A DNA stretch of 64,000 bases from Saccharothrix sp. S26 (GTDB lineage: Bacteria > Actinomycetota > Actinomycetes > Mycobacteriales > Pseudonocardiaceae). Position numbers and translations under genes: made by a program. This document shows, piece after piece, positions 19,794-28,359 of the stretch; position 1 is the first letter of the stretch; every line of letters begins with the position of its first letter. The notes below the pieces were generated by a model. The model was not told where the DNA came from. It saw only the letters and a program-made list of their open reading frames with translations, and did no database searches. Where the stretch lies: assembly GCF_021390395.1 (NCBI RefSeq), contig NZ_JAJUWT010000002.1, positions 62,001 through 126,000 of the forward strand, read 5' to 3'.

Positions 19794-20263
19794 GCGCCGC
19801 CGACGTCGTCGAGGCCCTCAAGGGGCGTGGTGAGACGGTCGCCACCGCCGAGTCGCTGACCGCCGGCCTGGTGACCGCCGCGCTGACCGACGTGCCGGGC
19901 TCCAGCGCGGTGGTGCGCGGCGGGCTCGTGGTGTACGCGACCGACCTCAAGCACGCGCTCGCGGGCGTGGACGCGGCGCTGCTGGCCCAGCACGGCGCCG
20001 TGCACCCCGAGGTGGCCCGGCAACTCGCCGAGGGCGCACGGGAGCGCTGCGGCGCGACGTGGGGCCTCGGGCTGACCGGCGTGGCGGGCCCCGACCCCCA
20101 GGACGGGGTCGCGCCGGGCACCGTCCACATCGGTTTGTCCGGTCCGTCCGGTTCCTTCGTCTCGACGCTCACTCTGGGTGGTGATCGTGACGAAGTCCGC
20201 AAGAGTTCGACAACGGCCGCGCTGGACCTCCTGCGTGACCACCTGGAGCTCCCGGTCGAGTGA
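19790..20263 (+). CDS. CinA family nicotinamide-nucleotide amidohydrolase (PncC-like)
   Basis: 157 residues, only the C-terminal CinA domain; the N-terminal pyrophosphatase domain of full CinA is absent. Motifs TVATAESLTAGLVTAALTDV, GGLVVYATDLK, and GLTGVAGPDPQDG are characteristic. The enzyme deamidates nicotinamide mononucleotide. GTG 19790 overlaps the pgsA stop by 4 bases, so rimO-pgsA-cinA form one coupled operon. Confidence 0.93.
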   Translation: MSAADVVEALKGRGETVATAESLTAGLVTAALTDVPGSSAVVRGGLVVYATDLKHALAGVDAALLAQHGAVHPEVARQLAEGARERCGATWGLGLTGVAGPDPQDGVAPGTVHIGLSGPSGSFVSTLTLGGDRDEVRKSSTTAALDLLRDHLELPVE

Positions 20264-20304
20264 CGTGAGCAGCGCGTTCCCGGTCACACCCGAACACACA
20301 CGCG

Positions 20305-20344
20305 GGAACTTACCCGCGAGTTCACTCGTTCGCCCTTGGCGGAC
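20305..20344 (+). promoter_or_regulatory. ECF-type promoter and ClgR box upstream of clgR
   Basis: GGAAC (20305-20309), 17 bases, CGTT (20327-20330) fits the SigE/SigH/SigR-type consensus. Overlapping the -10 element, GTTCGC-N5-GCG (20328-20341, followed by GAC) is an exact match to the published ClgR operator GTTCGC-N5-GCG. Together they indicate sigma-factor control plus autoregulation. Confidence 0.75.
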
Positions 20345-20419
20345 GTGTCGGGAAGTCACTGCCCGTCGACGGGACGGGTCGGTAACGTGGTGGCACGGCC
20401 GGCCGGAAGGAGGCGCGCG

Positions 20420-20845
20420 ATGACCGTGCTGCTACGCGAGGCGATCGGTGATCGGCTCCGCCATGCCCGCACCACCCAACGCCGCACGCTGCGCGAGGTC
20501 TCCAGGACCGCACGCGTCAGCCTCGGGTACCTCTCCGAGGTGGAGCGTGGCCGCAAGGAGGCGTCCAGCGAGCTGTTGGCCGCGATCTGCGAGGCGTTGG
20601 ACCTGCCCCTGTCGGAGCTGCTGCACCTGGTCGCCTCGGACATCGGCGCCGTCCAGCGGCCCGTGCCGACCGCGGCCGAGCTCGCCGAGCGGGCACCCGC
20701 GTCCGCGTCCGCGGGCCTGGAGGGTGGCGCGATGGTGCCTGCGGTGATCGGCAACGACCTGTCCGACCTGCGGTTGCAGCCCGTGCTCACGCACCGGCTG
20801 TCCACTTCGATCAGCAAGCCGCGCGACGCGGTGGTGGCGGCGTAA
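20420..20845 (+). CDS. clgR: Clp gene regulator ClgR
   Basis: 141 residues. Cro/CI-type helix-turn-helix at about 8-65 ([20 protein letters not shown], then [20 protein letters not shown]), the form seen in ClgR/Rv2745c. ClgR activates clp protease genes and, in M. tuberculosis, the psp operon. ATG 20420 has an excellent GGAAGGAGG at 20404-20412. The protein ends in ...VVAA; in Streptomyces a C-terminal Ala-Ala makes ClgR a Clp substrate, so the degron appears conserved. Followed by a strong hairpin and the pspA gene. Confidence 0.93.
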   Translation: MTVLLREAIGDRLRHARTTQRRTLREVSRTARVSLGYLSEVERGRKEASSELLAAICEALDLPLSELLHLVASDIGAVQRPVPTAAELAERAPASASAGLEGGAMVPAVIGNDLSDLRLQPVLTHRLSTSISKPRDAVVAA

Positions 20846-20859
20846 CCCGAACCACACGT

Positions 20860-20897
20860 GCCGAAGCCGAGCCGGTCCGACCGGCTCGGCTTTCGGC
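20860..20897 (+). terminator. Hairpin between clgR and pspA
   Basis: A stem of about 16 bp with one bulge and a 3-base loop lies 15 bases after the clgR stop. It suggests that pspA is not simply read through from clgR. Confidence 0.65.
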
Positions 20898-21068
20898 GTT
20901 GCCGCGAGGTTCGTCGTGCAACGACTTGGCAACCCCGTGCGGGGTCGCCGCGTCCCCATCGGTGGCGGGCGGGCAGGATGACCATGCCGACGAAAGTCGG
21001 GGGTGACTCAGGGTGATCCCGGATATCTCCCCAGGTCGGTGGAAGCAGCGCGGGACAACTGACACGAT

Positions 21069-21094
21069 GGAACCAACACCGGCACCGGGTCGTT
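21069..21094 (+). promoter_or_regulatory. ECF-type promoter upstream of pspA
   Basis: GGAAC (21069-21073), 17 bases, CGTT (21091-21094): same elements and same spacing as the clgR promoter. It lies 51 bases before the pspA start. Confidence 0.65.
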
Positions 21095-21144
21095 GCCAAT
21101 CACGAGCGCGAGCCAGGGAAGTGCGGAGAAGGCAGGCGTAGGAG

Positions 21145-22008
21145 ATGGCCAACCCTTTCGTGAAGGCGTGGAAGTACTTCATGGCGGCGTTCTCGTCCAA
21201 GATCGATGAGCACGCCGACCCGAAGGTGCAGATCCAGCAGGCCATCGAGGAGGCGCAGCGGCAGCACCAGGCGCTGTCGCAGCAGGCCGCCGCGGTGATC
21301 GGCAACCAGCGCCAGCTCGAGATGAAGCTCAACCGCCAGCTCGGCGAAGTGGAGAAGCTCCAGGCATCCGCACGCCAGGCGCTCGTGCTCGCCGACGAGG
21401 CCCGCGCGAAGGGCGACGAGCAGCGGGCGACGCAGTTCGAGTCGGCCGCGCAGGGCTTCGCCACCCAGCTGGTGACCGCGGAGCAGAGCATCGAGGACCT
21501 CAAGACGCTGCACGACCAGGCGTTGCAGGCGGCCACGCAGGCCAAGCAGGCGGTGGAGCGCAACGCGATGGTCCTGCAGTCCAAGCTCGCCGAGCGCACC
21601 AAGCTGCTCAGCCAGCTGGAGCAGGCGAAGATGCAGGAGCAGGTCTCCAACTCGCTGCGCCAGATGACCGAGCTGGCCGCGCCGGGCAACACGCCGTCGC
21701 TGGAAGAGGTCCGTGACAAGATCGAGAAGCGGTACACCACCGCGCTCGGCTCGGCGGAGCTCGCGCAGAACTCGGTGCAGGGCCGGATGCTGGAGGTCCA
21801 GCAGTCGACCACCGAGATGGCGGGCCAGTCCCGGCTCGAGCAGATCCGCGCCTCGATGGCGGGCGGCAAGGTCGCCGGCGAGGTCACCAGCGGTCAGCCG
21901 GCCAGTGCGAGCGCGAGCATCCAGCAGGAGATCCAGCAGCGGGTGCAGCAGACGCAGGCGCAGCCGACCCAGCAGATGCAGCAGAACCCGCCGGCGAACC
22001 AGGGCTGA
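21145..22008 (+). CDS. pspA: PspA/IM30 family envelope stress protein
   Basis: 287 residues. After a short N-terminal amphipathic helix ([19 protein letters not shown]) the protein is almost entirely coiled coil (about 25-220), typical of ESCRT-III-like PspA which polymerises on damaged inner membrane. The last 45 residues are Gln/Ala/Ser-rich ([12 protein letters not shown] end) and probably disordered. Ortholog in context of Rv2744c (35-kDa protein). AGGAG abuts the start. The next gene encodes the membrane partner PspM. Confidence 0.95.
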   Translation: MANPFVKAWKYFMAAFSSKIDEHADPKVQIQQAIEEAQRQHQALSQQAAAVIGNQRQLEMKLNRQLGEVEKLQASARQALVLADEARAKGDEQRATQFESAAQGFATQLVTAEQSIEDLKTLHDQALQAATQAKQAVERNAMVLQSKLAERTKLLSQLEQAKMQEQVSNSLRQMTELAAPGNTPSLEEVRDKIEKRYTTALGSAELAQNSVQGRMLEVQQSTTEMAGQSRLEQIRASMAGGKVAGEVTSGQPASASASIQQEIQQRVQQTQAQPTQQMQQNPPANQG

Positions 22009-22012
22009 GAGG

Positions 22013-22804
22013 ATGGTGTCCGCGATGGAACCCCGGCGGAAGGTGGCCGGCGAGATCGCCCAGATCATCGGTGGCCAGCTCCAAGGGCAACTCGCGGACC
22101 AGGTGAAGCGGCGTTACGCCGCGTGGAACGACCCGCGCGCGAAGCTCGACCGGCGCTACCGCCGGTCGAGCCGCGTGCTCACCTTCTGGCTGATCGTGCT
22201 CGCCCTGCTCACGGCGGTCGGCACGCTGGCCATCCTGGGTGTGATCACGCCCGGCATCGGCGTCGGCGCGGCCCTCGGGTTCGCCGGCACGTCCGTGCTG
22301 GCCGTGCGCACGAACCTCAAGATGCGCGACATCAACGCCCAGCGGCGTGAGCTGGCGGCCGTGCCCGTGCACGAGCCGCTGCCCGCCCGCTCCTCGGCGG
22401 CGCGCCAGCCGATGGAACGGCTGGAGGAGGCCGAGGACACGCTGCGGGAGCTGCTGCGCCAGCTCGACTCGGCGGCGTTGACCTCCATCCCCACCGACTC
22501 GGTCGAGCAGGCCCGCGCCACCGGCGCGGAGGCGTCGTCCGCGATCCGGGCCGTGTCACGCCAACTGCAAGCCGTGGAACGCGCGCGCGACACCGCCCCG
22601 CCGCTGGACCGCGCCCCGCTCGTGGAGGGCGTGCGACGACTGCGGGCCCAGTTGGACGAGGGCGTGGACGGCTACTGCGGCCTGGTCGCCGCGGCCGGCC
22701 GGGTGCTCGCCGAGAGCACCGCGACGAACCCCCGGCAGGTGCTGGCCGACGCGACGGACCACCTGGCGGGTCTGTCGTCGGCGCTGCGCGAGCTGTCGCG
22801 CTGA
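22013..22804 (+). CDS. pspM: Phage shock envelope stress response protein PspM
   Basis: 263 residues in the position of M. tuberculosis Rv2743c (PspM), the membrane partner of PspA. A hydrophobic hairpin (VLTFWLIVLALLTAVGTLAI to GVGAALGFAGTSVLAV, about residues 55-98) is followed by a helical cytosolic domain to the end. Start choice is uncertain: ATG 22013, GTG 22016 and ATG 22025 are in frame, and the GAGAGG at 22007-22012 best serves the later ones. It begins 4 bases behind pspA. No PspN/Rv2742c homologue follows. Confidence 0.82.
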   Translation: MVSAMEPRRKVAGEIAQIIGGQLQGQLADQVKRRYAAWNDPRAKLDRRYRRSSRVLTFWLIVLALLTAVGTLAILGVITPGIGVGAALGFAGTSVLAVRTNLKMRDINAQRRELAAVPVHEPLPARSSAARQPMERLEEAEDTLRELLRQLDSAALTSIPTDSVEQARATGAEASSAIRAVSRQLQAVERARDTAPPLDRAPLVEGVRRLRAQLDEGVDGYCGLVAAAGRVLAESTATNPRQVLADATDHLAGLSSALRELSR

Positions 22805-22885
22805 GCCGTCGCGGACCGGGCGCGCAGGACCTCGCCGCCATCTGCACGAACCGGGATTACATCACGTTGCGTAGCGGGTTTGGGC

Positions 22886-22970
22886 TAACCTCGCAGCCGT
22901 AGTGGCGTACGCTGCTGCGATCGTGTGATTATCAGACCGTTATATAGCCGCAGCCACTACTTGGCGTGGC
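22886..22970 (+). promoter_or_regulatory. Structured, AT-rich 5' leader of the uracil permease gene
   Basis: A -10-like TAACCT (22886-22891) would start RNA near 22898. Right there an 8-bp perfect stem GTAGTGGC (22899-22906)/GCCACTAC (22953-22960) can close, and an alternative inner stem GCTGCG (22914-22919)/CGCAGC (22949-22954) competes with it. The enclosed 46 bases are unusually AT-rich for this genome. The class of element is unknown. Confidence 0.45.
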
Positions 22971-23024
22971 AGGATCCCTGGGTCGGACAGCGTGGTCCGT
23001 CCTGGTCGCCGGGGAGGTCATTGA

Positions 23025-24269
23025 GTGGCGTTGTGGACCGTGCGCGGTGATGGCCGCCCCACCGATGGCGACGCCATCGCGCCGCAGGAGCGGCTGAGCT
23101 GGCCGCGCACCATCGGTTTCGGCGCCCAGCACCTGGTCGCCATGGCAGGCGCCACGATCCTCGTCCCCGCCACCACCGGCCTGCCGGTCAGCACCACCCT
23201 GCTGTTCTCCGGCGTCGGCACCCTGCTGTTCCTGCTGATCACCCGCAACCGCGTGCCCAGCTACCTCGGCGCGTCGTTCGCGTTCATCGCGCCGCTGTCC
23301 GCCGCCCGTGACGAGGGCATCGCCGCGCAGCTCGGCGGTGTGCTCGCGGCCGGCCTGCTGGTGATCATCATCGGGGTCGCGGTGAAGGCCCTGGGCGTGC
23401 GGCTGCTGGAGGCCGTGATGCCGCCGGTGGTGACCGGCGCGGTGGTCGTGCTGATCGGGCTGAACCTCTCGCACCGGGCCACCGACTCGTTCGCCCAGCA
23501 GCCGCTGCCCGCCGCCGTGACGCTGGGCGTGATCCTGCTGTGCGGGGTGCTCGGCCGCGGCTCGTCGTTCCGCTTCTCCGTGCTCATCGGCGTGGCCGCC
23601 GGGTGGGCGCTGGGCCTGTGGCTGGGCCTGGTCGACACCGCCGCCGTGGGCCGGGCCGCGTGGTTCGGGCTGCCCGAGTTCCACGCGCCGGAGCTGCGGC
23701 CGTCGGTCACCCTGTTGGTGCTGCCGGTGGTGATCGTGCTGGTCGCGGAGAACGTCGGCCACGTCAAGGCGGTCGGCGCGCTGACCGGCCGCAACCTCGA
23801 CGGCAACGTCGGCGACTCGATCATCGCCAACGGCGTGTCCACCGCGCTGGCCGGCTTCGGCGGTGGGTCCGGCACCACCACCTACTCCGAGAACATCGGC
23901 GTGATGGGCGTGACCAAGGTCTTCTCCACCGCCGCGTACGCGGTGACGGGGGTGGCCGCGGTGCTGATCTCGTTCTCGCCGAAGGCCGTCGCCGTGCTGG
24001 CGAGCATCCCGGCGGGCGTGGTCGGCGGTGCGACGCTGGTGCTGCTCGGCCTGATCAGCCTGGTCGGCGTGCGGGTGTGGATGGACAACCGGGTCGACCT
24101 GACCAACCCGGGCAACGCGCTGGTCGGCGGCGCGGCCCTGGTCGCCGGGGTGGGCGACCTCACGCTGGTGGTGGGCGACATGGAGCTGGGCGGCCTGGTC
24201 TGGGGCTCGCTGCTGGTGGTGATCCTGCACCCGGTGCTGCGCTGGCTGCGGACCGCCCGCGGGGTGTAG
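23025..24269 (+). CDS. Uracil/xanthine permease (NCS2 family)
   Basis: 414 residues, about 12-14 hydrophobic segments. The NCS2 signature AQHLVAMAGATILVP (about 33-47) and the substrate-site helices VVLIGLNLSH, VALVAENVGHVKAVG-like VLVAENVGHVKAV, and GFGGGSGTTTYSENIGVMGV are present; the SENIG motif with its Glu is typical of UraA-type nucleobase:proton symporters. Uracil is the likeliest substrate, and pyrD (pyrimidine synthesis) lies nearby. GTG 23025 is preceded by GGGGAGG at 23010-23016. A structured leader lies upstream. Confidence 0.93.
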   Translation: MALWTVRGDGRPTDGDAIAPQERLSWPRTIGFGAQHLVAMAGATILVPATTGLPVSTTLLFSGVGTLLFLLITRNRVPSYLGASFAFIAPLSAARDEGIAAQLGGVLAAGLLVIIIGVAVKALGVRLLEAVMPPVVTGAVVVLIGLNLSHRATDSFAQQPLPAAVTLGVILLCGVLGRGSSFRFSVLIGVAAGWALGLWLGLVDTAAVGRAAWFGLPEFHAPELRPSVTLLVLPVVIVLVAENVGHVKAVGALTGRNLDGNVGDSIIANGVSTALAGFGGGSGTTTYSENIGVMGVTKVFSTAAYAVTGVAAVLISFSPKAVAVLASIPAGVVGGATLVLLGLISLVGVRVWMDNRVDLTNPGNALVGGAALVAGVGDLTLVVGDMELGGLVWGSLLVVILHPVLRWLRTARGV

Positions 24270-24272
24270 CCG

Positions 24273-24939
24273 TCACCCGAGGTGCGCCTCCTCGTAGGCG
24301 AAGTGCGCCTCCAAGTCCTGCTCCAGCCGGTCGAGCTCGGGGCGCAGCCGGTCCGGGTCGTCGGCCGGGGCGGTGATCCGCTCGATCACGTCCGCGACGA
24401 CGTGGTGCTCCTTGCGCAGCTTCGCCGGCACGGGCGCGAGCGCGGGGTCGTGGCCCTCGAACGCGGTGAACGCGCCGTCCTCCCGCATGTGGTGCATCCG
24501 CAGGTTGTCGCAGAACGCCAGGCAGTGGTCGCGCAGGTCGCGGCGGGCGGTCGGGTCCGCGCGCAGCCGGCGCAGCTCGGCCCTCAGGTCCTCGTGGTGG
24601 CGGCGCAGCTGGGCCCCGAGCACCGCGACCCGTTCGGGGTCGAGCCGCAGCACGGTGAGCGCGACGACCGGGATCACCCGCGTGGTGACCTCGACGTAGC
24701 CGCGGAACGCCGGGTCCCGTCGCGCTTGGACCTCGTGGAAGTGGTCGCGTTCGGCCCCTTCGAGCGGCACGGCCCGCGCGGCGTGCCTGCGCAGCACGCC
24801 GTCCTCGCGGATCGCGATCATGACCTGCGGGTCGGCCAGCAGGTTGCGGTACCAGTCGGGGTGGCAGGTCCCCGCCCTCGAAGGGACCGCCCACCAGGCC
24901 GCCGTCGGCCCGGAACTCGTCGATGATCGCCTGGTTCAC
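24273..24939 (-). pseudogene. Broken deazaflavin-type nitroreductase fused to a hemerythrin domain
   Basis: The N-terminal peptide VNQAIIDEFRADGGLVGGPF (GTG at 24939) is the start of a DUF385/deazaflavin-dependent nitroreductase. After about 25 residues the frame changes, and the next bases read HPDWYRNLLADPQVMIAIRE, the middle of the same family. The core (about 40-50 residues, including the phosphate-binding TTTGARSG-like part) is missing. The remaining frame from ATG 24821 (182 residues) keeps the nitroreductase C-terminal end and a complete hemerythrin domain with iron ligands in RRHHEDL, MHHMRED, KEHHVV and AHFAYEE. That part could still be made as a stand-alone hemerythrin. Confidence 0.7.
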
Positions 24940-25044
24940 GCTGGCGCGCGGGCGTGGCGGGCGGCGCTGGAGCCGTTGACGCCCGATCAGCGAGGGGTGT
25001 TCGTGGAGACCTTCAAGGCGTACGAGGACGCGTTGGACGGGTGA
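24940..25044 (+). pseudogene. Remnant of a MarR-type regulator C-terminus
   Basis: On the plus strand the frame ending at 25044 reads ARAWRAALEPLTPDQRGVFV then ETFKAYEDALDG, resembling the last helices of MarR family proteins (LxPLxPxERxxxVxxxxxYE). The upstream part of this frame is antisense to the nitroreductase remnant, so the DNA-binding half is gone. Confidence 0.4.
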
Positions 25045-25045
25045 G

Positions 25046-26068
25046 TCACCGCAGCGCGCTCGTGATGCGGCGCACCAGCCCGGGGCCCTCGTAGATGAAC
25101 CCGGTGTAGACCTGGACCAGGCTCGCGCCCGCGTCCAGCATCCGCTTGGCGTCGTCCGCGCTCGCGATGCCGCCGACGCCGATGATCGGCAGCCGCCCGT
25201 CGGTCTCCCGGCTGACGAACCGCACCACCTCGCGCGCGCGGGCGGCCAGCGGCTTGCCGCTCAGCCCGCCCGCCTCGTGCGCCAGGCGCTGGTCGGCCGG
25301 GGCCAGGCCGTCGCGCGACAACGTGGTGTTCGTCGCGATCAGGCCGCTGACCTCGTGCGCCGCGCACACCTCCAGCAGCTCGGCGATCGCCGGGTCGGTC
25401 AGGTCCGGCGCGATCTTGACCAGGATCGGCTTGGCCGGCTTCGACCCGGCGAGGTCGCGCGCGGTGGCGTTGAGCGCGGACAGCAGTTCGGTCAACGCGC
25501 CCCGGTCCTGGAGGCTGCGCAGACCCGGCGTGTTCGGCGAGCTGATGTTGATCGCGAAGTAGTCGCCGTGGCGGTAGAGCGCGCGCAGGGACGTTCGGTA
25601 GTCCTCCACCGCGTCCTCGACCGGCGTGACCTTGGACTTGCCCAGGCTGATGCCCAGCGGCACGGACAGCGGGCCGAGGCGGTCGAGCCGGTTGGCCAGC
25701 TCCAGCGCGCCGTCGTTGTTGAAGCCCATCCGGTTGATGATCGCCTCGCTGTCGCGCAGCCGGAACAGGCGCGGCTTGGGGTTGCCCGGCTGCGCGTGCC
25801 GGGTGACCGTGCCCACCTCGACGAACCCGAACCCGAGCGCGCCCCACGCGGGCAGCGCCCGGCCGTTCTTGTCCAGCCCCGCGGCCAGGCCGACCGGGTT
25901 GGGGAACCGCACGCCGAAGACCGTGCGCTCGCAGGCGGGCTTGCGCCGGACGAGCTTCGCCGCCGGGCTCAGCTTCTCCAGCACGCCGAGAGTGGTCTCG
26001 TGGACCCGCTCCGCGTCCCCGCCGTGCATCCGGAACAACGCCTTGCGCACCACGTTCTTGTAGACCAC
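25046..26068 (-). CDS. pyrD: Quinone-dependent dihydroorotate dehydrogenase
   Basis: 340 residues, class 2 (membrane-associated, quinone-using) enzyme: an N-terminal helical extension ([20 protein letters not shown]) precedes the barrel. Catalytic Ser and FMN sites are in [22 protein letters not shown], and [20 protein letters not shown] with [11 protein letters not shown] near the end. It oxidises dihydroorotate to orotate in pyrimidine synthesis. GTG start 26068; 10 bases behind the glycosylase gene, probably the same transcript. Confidence 0.96.
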   Translation of the reverse strand: MVYKNVVRKALFRMHGGDAERVHETTLGVLEKLSPAAKLVRRKPACERTVFGVRFPNPVGLAAGLDKNGRALPAWGALGFGFVEVGTVTRHAQPGNPKPRLFRLRDSEAIINRMGFNNDGALELANRLDRLGPLSVPLGISLGKSKVTPVEDAVEDYRTSLRALYRHGDYFAINISSPNTPGLRSLQDRGALTELLSALNATARDLAGSKPAKPILVKIAPDLTDPAIAELLEVCAAHEVSGLIATNTTLSRDGLAPADQRLAHEAGGLSGKPLAARAREVVRFVSRETDGRLPIIGVGGIASADDAKRMLDAGASLVQVYTGFIYEGPGLVRRITSALR

Positions 26069-26078
26069 GCCGGCAACC

Positions 26079-26873
26079 CTAAGCGATCGGCCCTGGCTGG
26101 CAGCGCGGGCACCAGTACGCGGGACGCTCCAGCACGCCCGCGCCCTGCCCGCCGACGCACACCCTCGTCCCGCACCGCAGGCACGGCTTGCCGCCCCGCT
26201 CGAATACCCAGTGCTGCCGCCCGCGCCCCATGAGCCCGGTCGTGTTCTGCTCCGGCCGCCACGCGTTGGCCAGCAGCAGCTTGCGCGCCAGCCGCACCGC
26301 CTCCGCCGGGTCCACCGCGGACACCGGGCTCCACGGCGAGACGCCGAGCAGGAAGCACACCTCGGCCTTGTAGAGGTTCCCCACGCCCGCCATCACGCGC
26401 TGGTCCAGCAGGGCCAGGCCCAGCTCGCGGTCCGGGTCCGCGACGAGCCGGGCGACCGCCTCGGCGGCCCGGTCGTCGTCCCACTCGCCCAGCAGGTCCG
26501 GTCCCAGGTGCCCGACCAGCCGAGACTCCTCGCCGGTCGGCAGCAGCTCCAGGTCGTGCAGCGCGAAACCCACCGCGATCCGGTCGGGCACCTCCAGCAG
26601 CGCCCGCACCTGGTGGCCGGGCCGCCGCCAGCGCTCGCCGGGCCGGTAGAGGTGCCAGGCGCCGTCCATGCGGAAGTGGCTGTGCAGGCTCAGGTCGCCG
26701 GAGAACCGGGTGAACAGGTGCTTGCCGACCGAACGCACCGCCAGCACGTCCCGGCCGCTCAGGTCCGCGGTGGCCCACTTGGGGTGGCGGAGCTCGCCGC
26801 GCAGGAGCCGGCGGCCGGCCAGCGCCTCGTTGAGGCGGTGCCCGGCCAGGAAGACCGTGTCACCCTCGGGCAC
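26079..26873 (-). CDS. Fpg/Nei family DNA glycosylase
   Basis: 264 residues. The mature N-terminus PEGD (P2 as Schiff-base nucleophile, E3 catalytic) is present, with SVGKHLF carrying the conserved Lys, the H2TH region [17 protein letters not shown], and a C-terminal zinc finger with two CxxC pairs (CLRCG, CPRCQ). PEGD rather than PELPE points to the Nei/endonuclease VIII branch, which excises oxidised pyrimidines. GTG start at 26873 overlaps the end of the LysE gene by 14 bases. Confidence 0.93.
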   Translation of the reverse strand: MPEGDTVFLAGHRLNEALAGRRLLRGELRHPKWATADLSGRDVLAVRSVGKHLFTRFSGDLSLHSHFRMDGAWHLYRPGERWRRPGHQVRALLEVPDRIAVGFALHDLELLPTGEESRLVGHLGPDLLGEWDDDRAAEAVARLVADPDRELGLALLDQRVMAGVGNLYKAEVCFLLGVSPWSPVSAVDPAEAVRLARKLLLANAWRPEQNTTGLMGRGRQHWVFERGGKPCLRCGTRVCVGGQGAGVLERPAYWCPRCQPGPIA

Positions 26874-27492
26874 CGCTGTCGAAGACCAGCCTCAGGCCGA
26901 ACCCGACCAGCACGGTCGCGGTCAGCCGCTCGGTCCACCGCCGCACCGCGGGCCTGGTCAGCACGACCACCGCACGCCCGGCGAGCCACACCACCACGAG
27001 CTGCCACACCTGGCCGACGGCCACGTGCACGCCCACCAGCAGCGCGCCCCACCCGGCCGACGCCTGGTCGGTCGGCAGGAACTGGGGGAGCAGGCTCAGG
27101 TAGAACACGCCGATCTTCGGGTTGAGCAGGTTCGTGGTGAACCCGATCCGCAACGCCTGCGCGGGCGTGGTCGACGGCACGTCCGCCGGCCGGTCGGGCG
27201 TGCCGCGCCACGACTTCCACAACGCCGACCCGCCCAGCCACAGCAAGTACGCGGCGCCGGCGTACCGCACGACGTCGTAGGCGAAGCGGGACGCCACCAG
27301 CAGCGCGGTCAGCCCGGCGATGCTCGCCGCACCCCACACCAGGCAGCCCAGCGTGGTGCCCAACCCGCCGACCACACCGGCCTTGCGCCCGCCGCCGAGC
27401 ACCATGCGCAACAACATCATGGTGTCCAGGCCGGGCGTGATCGTCAGCAGGACCGCCGCGACGGTGAACGCCAGCAGGGCGGTCGCGCTCAC
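26860..27492 (-). CDS. LysE/RhtB family amino-acid exporter
   Basis: 210 residues, about six hydrophobic segments. The LysE signature ITPGLDTMMLLRMVLGGGRK near the N-terminus (corresponding to TPGPxxxxxxxxxxxxGxxxG) is clear. It exports an amino acid or related solute; the substrate is not deducible. GTG 27492 overlaps the stop of the ParA gene (GTGA), and its own end overlaps the glycosylase start, so ParA-LysE-Nei-PyrD look like one operon. Confidence 0.9.
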   Translation of the reverse strand: MSATALLAFTVAAVLLTITPGLDTMMLLRMVLGGGRKAGVVGGLGTTLGCLVWGAASIAGLTALLVASRFAYDVVRYAGAAYLLWLGGSALWKSWRGTPDRPADVPSTTPAQALRIGFTTNLLNPKIGVFYLSLLPQFLPTDQASAGWGALLVGVHVAVGQVWQLVVVWLAGRAVVVLTRPAVRRWTERLTATVLVGFGLRLVFDSGARG

Positions 27493-28325
27493 GCGTCCAC
27501 CGCTTCCTCGATCTCGTCGTCGTCGAAGTCGTGGTGCACCGCCCGGCGTCTGCTCCGGCTGATCCGCAGTATCCGGGCGAGCAGCAGGTTGAACGCCAAC
27601 GCCACCTCGCGCGCGCCCGGCGTGCCCCACTCGTGGATCGGCATGCAGGCGCCCTGCGCCTGCTGCACCGCCAACCGGTCCGGCAGCGCCACCGGCATCA
27701 CCAGCGGCCCGAAGATGTCGCGCAGCTCGTCGATGCGGAACTGGTGCTCGTGCGACCGGGGCCGCACCCGGTTCACCACCACGCCCAGCGGCTGGAGGTT
27801 CTCGTTGTGCTCCCGCTCGGCCTGCACCGCCTCGAACGCCCGCTGCACGCCCGCCACCGCGAACATCGTGGGCTCCGTCACCAACAGCGCGCGATCCGCC
27901 GCCACCAGCGCCGACCGGGTCAACTGGCCCAGCGACGGCGGGCAGTCCAGCAGCACCAGCTGGTAGGGCTCCTCGTCGTCCTGGAGCAGCCGCAACGCCT
28001 CGCGCAGCCGGCCGAGCCGCGTCTCGCCGGGATCGGGGTGGTTCAGCGACTCCGCGTCCTCCGAACCCGCCAGCACGTCCACGCCGTCGCCCCACGCGCT
28101 GGGCGCGATCGCCCGGTCCAGCGTGTCGCGGCTCGGGTCCTGCAACACGTCGTAGATGCTGGCCTCGGTGTCACCCGGCTCCAGGGTGGAGGTGGCGTTG
28201 CACTGCGGATCGAGGTCGATGACCAGCGTGCGGACACCGCGCCGCAGCGCGGCCGACGCCAGACCGAGCGCGACCGTCGTCTTCCCAACGCCACCCTTGA
28301 GGCTGAGCACCGCCACCGTATGCAC
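27489..28325 (-). CDS. ParA family ATPase
   Basis: 278 residues. Deviant Walker A KGGVGKTT at 10-17, then VIDLDPQCNATSTL (Walker A' region) and LVLLDCPPSLGQLT (Walker B). No ParB or parS is adjacent, so it is an orphan ParA/MinD-type protein, not obviously the chromosome segregator. The end is acidic (HHDFDDDEIEEAVDA). GTG 28325 was chosen; ATG 28361 is in frame but would overlap the divergent methyltransferase start. Role unknown; orphan ParAs position proteins at poles or midcell. Confidence 0.88.
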   Translation of the reverse strand: MHTVAVLSLKGGVGKTTVALGLASAALRRGVRTLVIDLDPQCNATSTLEPGDTEASIYDVLQDPSRDTLDRAIAPSAWGDGVDVLAGSEDAESLNHPDPGETRLGRLREALRLLQDDEEPYQLVLLDCPPSLGQLTRSALVAADRALLVTEPTMFAVAGVQRAFEAVQAEREHNENLQPLGVVVNRVRPRSHEHQFRIDELRDIFGPLVMPVALPDRLAVQQAQGACMPIHEWGTPGAREVALAFNLLLARILRISRSRRRAVHHDFDDDEIEEAVDA

Positions 28326-28359
28326 GTAGTGCAGCCTACGGCCCTTACGCTCTACGTCC

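Noticed and set aside
20897..20935. ClgR operator upstream of pspA (GTTCGTCGTGCAACGAC)
   Set aside because: It lacks the GTTCGC-N5-GCG spacing seen before clgR.
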